The notes under the pieces: generated by a model | The model's input: the letters and a program-made list of their open reading frames with translations, nothing else | Told to the model about the DNA's origin: nothing | Database searches by the model: none | DNA from: Purshia tridentata | Taxonomy: Eukaryota > Streptophyta > Magnoliopsida > Rosales > Rosaceae | Assembly: GCA_003254885.1 (NCBI GenBank) | Contig: QANT01002684.1 | Coordinates: forward strand, 91,064-155,063 | DNA: 64,000 bases | Direction of reading: 5' to 3' | Shown here: positions 63,948-64,000 of the stretch, one piece after another | How the letters are laid out: each line of letters starts with the position of its first letter | Position numbering within the stretch: the stretch's first letter is position 1 | Made by a program: the position numbers and the translations under genes

Positions 63948-64000
63948 ACAGGGAGGCTATGGTGTGGGATTCCCACAAACTTTTAGTTTATGGGATCCTC
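63948..64000. mobile_element. Start of a further foldback MITE copy, cut by the window edge
   Basis: It begins ACAGGGAGGCTATGGTGTGG and continues GGATTCCCACAAAC, the same left end as the element at 24943, after a TATATATA run. Confidence 0.7.

Overview
This is a stretch of plant nuclear DNA. The genes are split by GT-AG introns, the spacers are long and AT-rich, and the families are plant ones (DUF26 receptor kinases, a YUCCA monooxygenase, LEUNIG, gibberellin 3-oxidase). The protein details fit a eudicot. A Rosaceae species such as a Prunus is my guess from overall resemblance and is not proven by the sequence. I see no organelle, bacterial or viral sequence.

Layout. (1) 0.2-8.7 kb, minus strand: a cluster of cysteine-rich receptor-like kinases (CRKs). 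It holds the first exon of one CRK that runs off the left edge, one complete seven-exon CRK (2049-5331), and kinase-gene remnants at 6.1-6.65 and 8.2-8.7 kb. A short piece resembling the EGF-like part of a wall-associated kinase lies at 7.6-7.76 kb. (2) 8.7-16.2 kb: gene-free, with decayed inverted-repeat elements and two GC-richer islands full of ACGT cores. (3) 16.7-18.5 kb, plus: a complete four-exon YUCCA gene, closest to YUC4, for the last step of auxin synthesis. (4) 18.5-28.9 kb: gene-free, with a 99-bp tandem duplication and a foldback MITE pair near 25 kb. (5) 28.99-36.03 kb, plus: a complete 18-exon LEUNIG co-repressor gene with a long polyglutamine tract and one GC-AG intron. (6) 37.2-54.3 kb, plus: five AOP-type 2-oxoglutarate/Fe(II) dioxygenase copies. 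Copy 1 has a broken start, copies 2-4 look intact, and copy 5 is more divergent with two exons. Between copies lie pieces of LEUNIG: the last exon plus 3' flank at 38.5 kb, and a decayed 3' half with introns at 44.25-46.8 kb. The array therefore grew by segmental tandem duplication that carried the neighbouring LEUNIG 3' end along. (7) 56.7-57.86 kb, minus: a two-exon gibberellin 3-beta-dioxygenase (GA3ox). (8) 59.3-62.0 kb, plus: an eight-exon coiled-coil gene matching the C-terminal half of CCDC93, an endosomal-recycling (CCC complex) subunit. (9) 62-64 kb: repeats, including a second foldback MITE pair running off the right edge.

How the genes relate. Plant genes act independently, so there is no operon logic here. 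Two hormone genes (auxin YUC4-like, gibberellin GA3ox) and a floral/meristem co-repressor (LUG) share the region with two expanding families (CRK and AOP dioxygenases). I found no clear new multi-gene system. The most unusual structure is the LEUNIG-AOP hitchhiking duplication array.

Coordinates for spliced genes are the outer limits of the coding sequence; exon limits were read by eye from splice signals, frame and paralogue comparison, and are listed in each entry.
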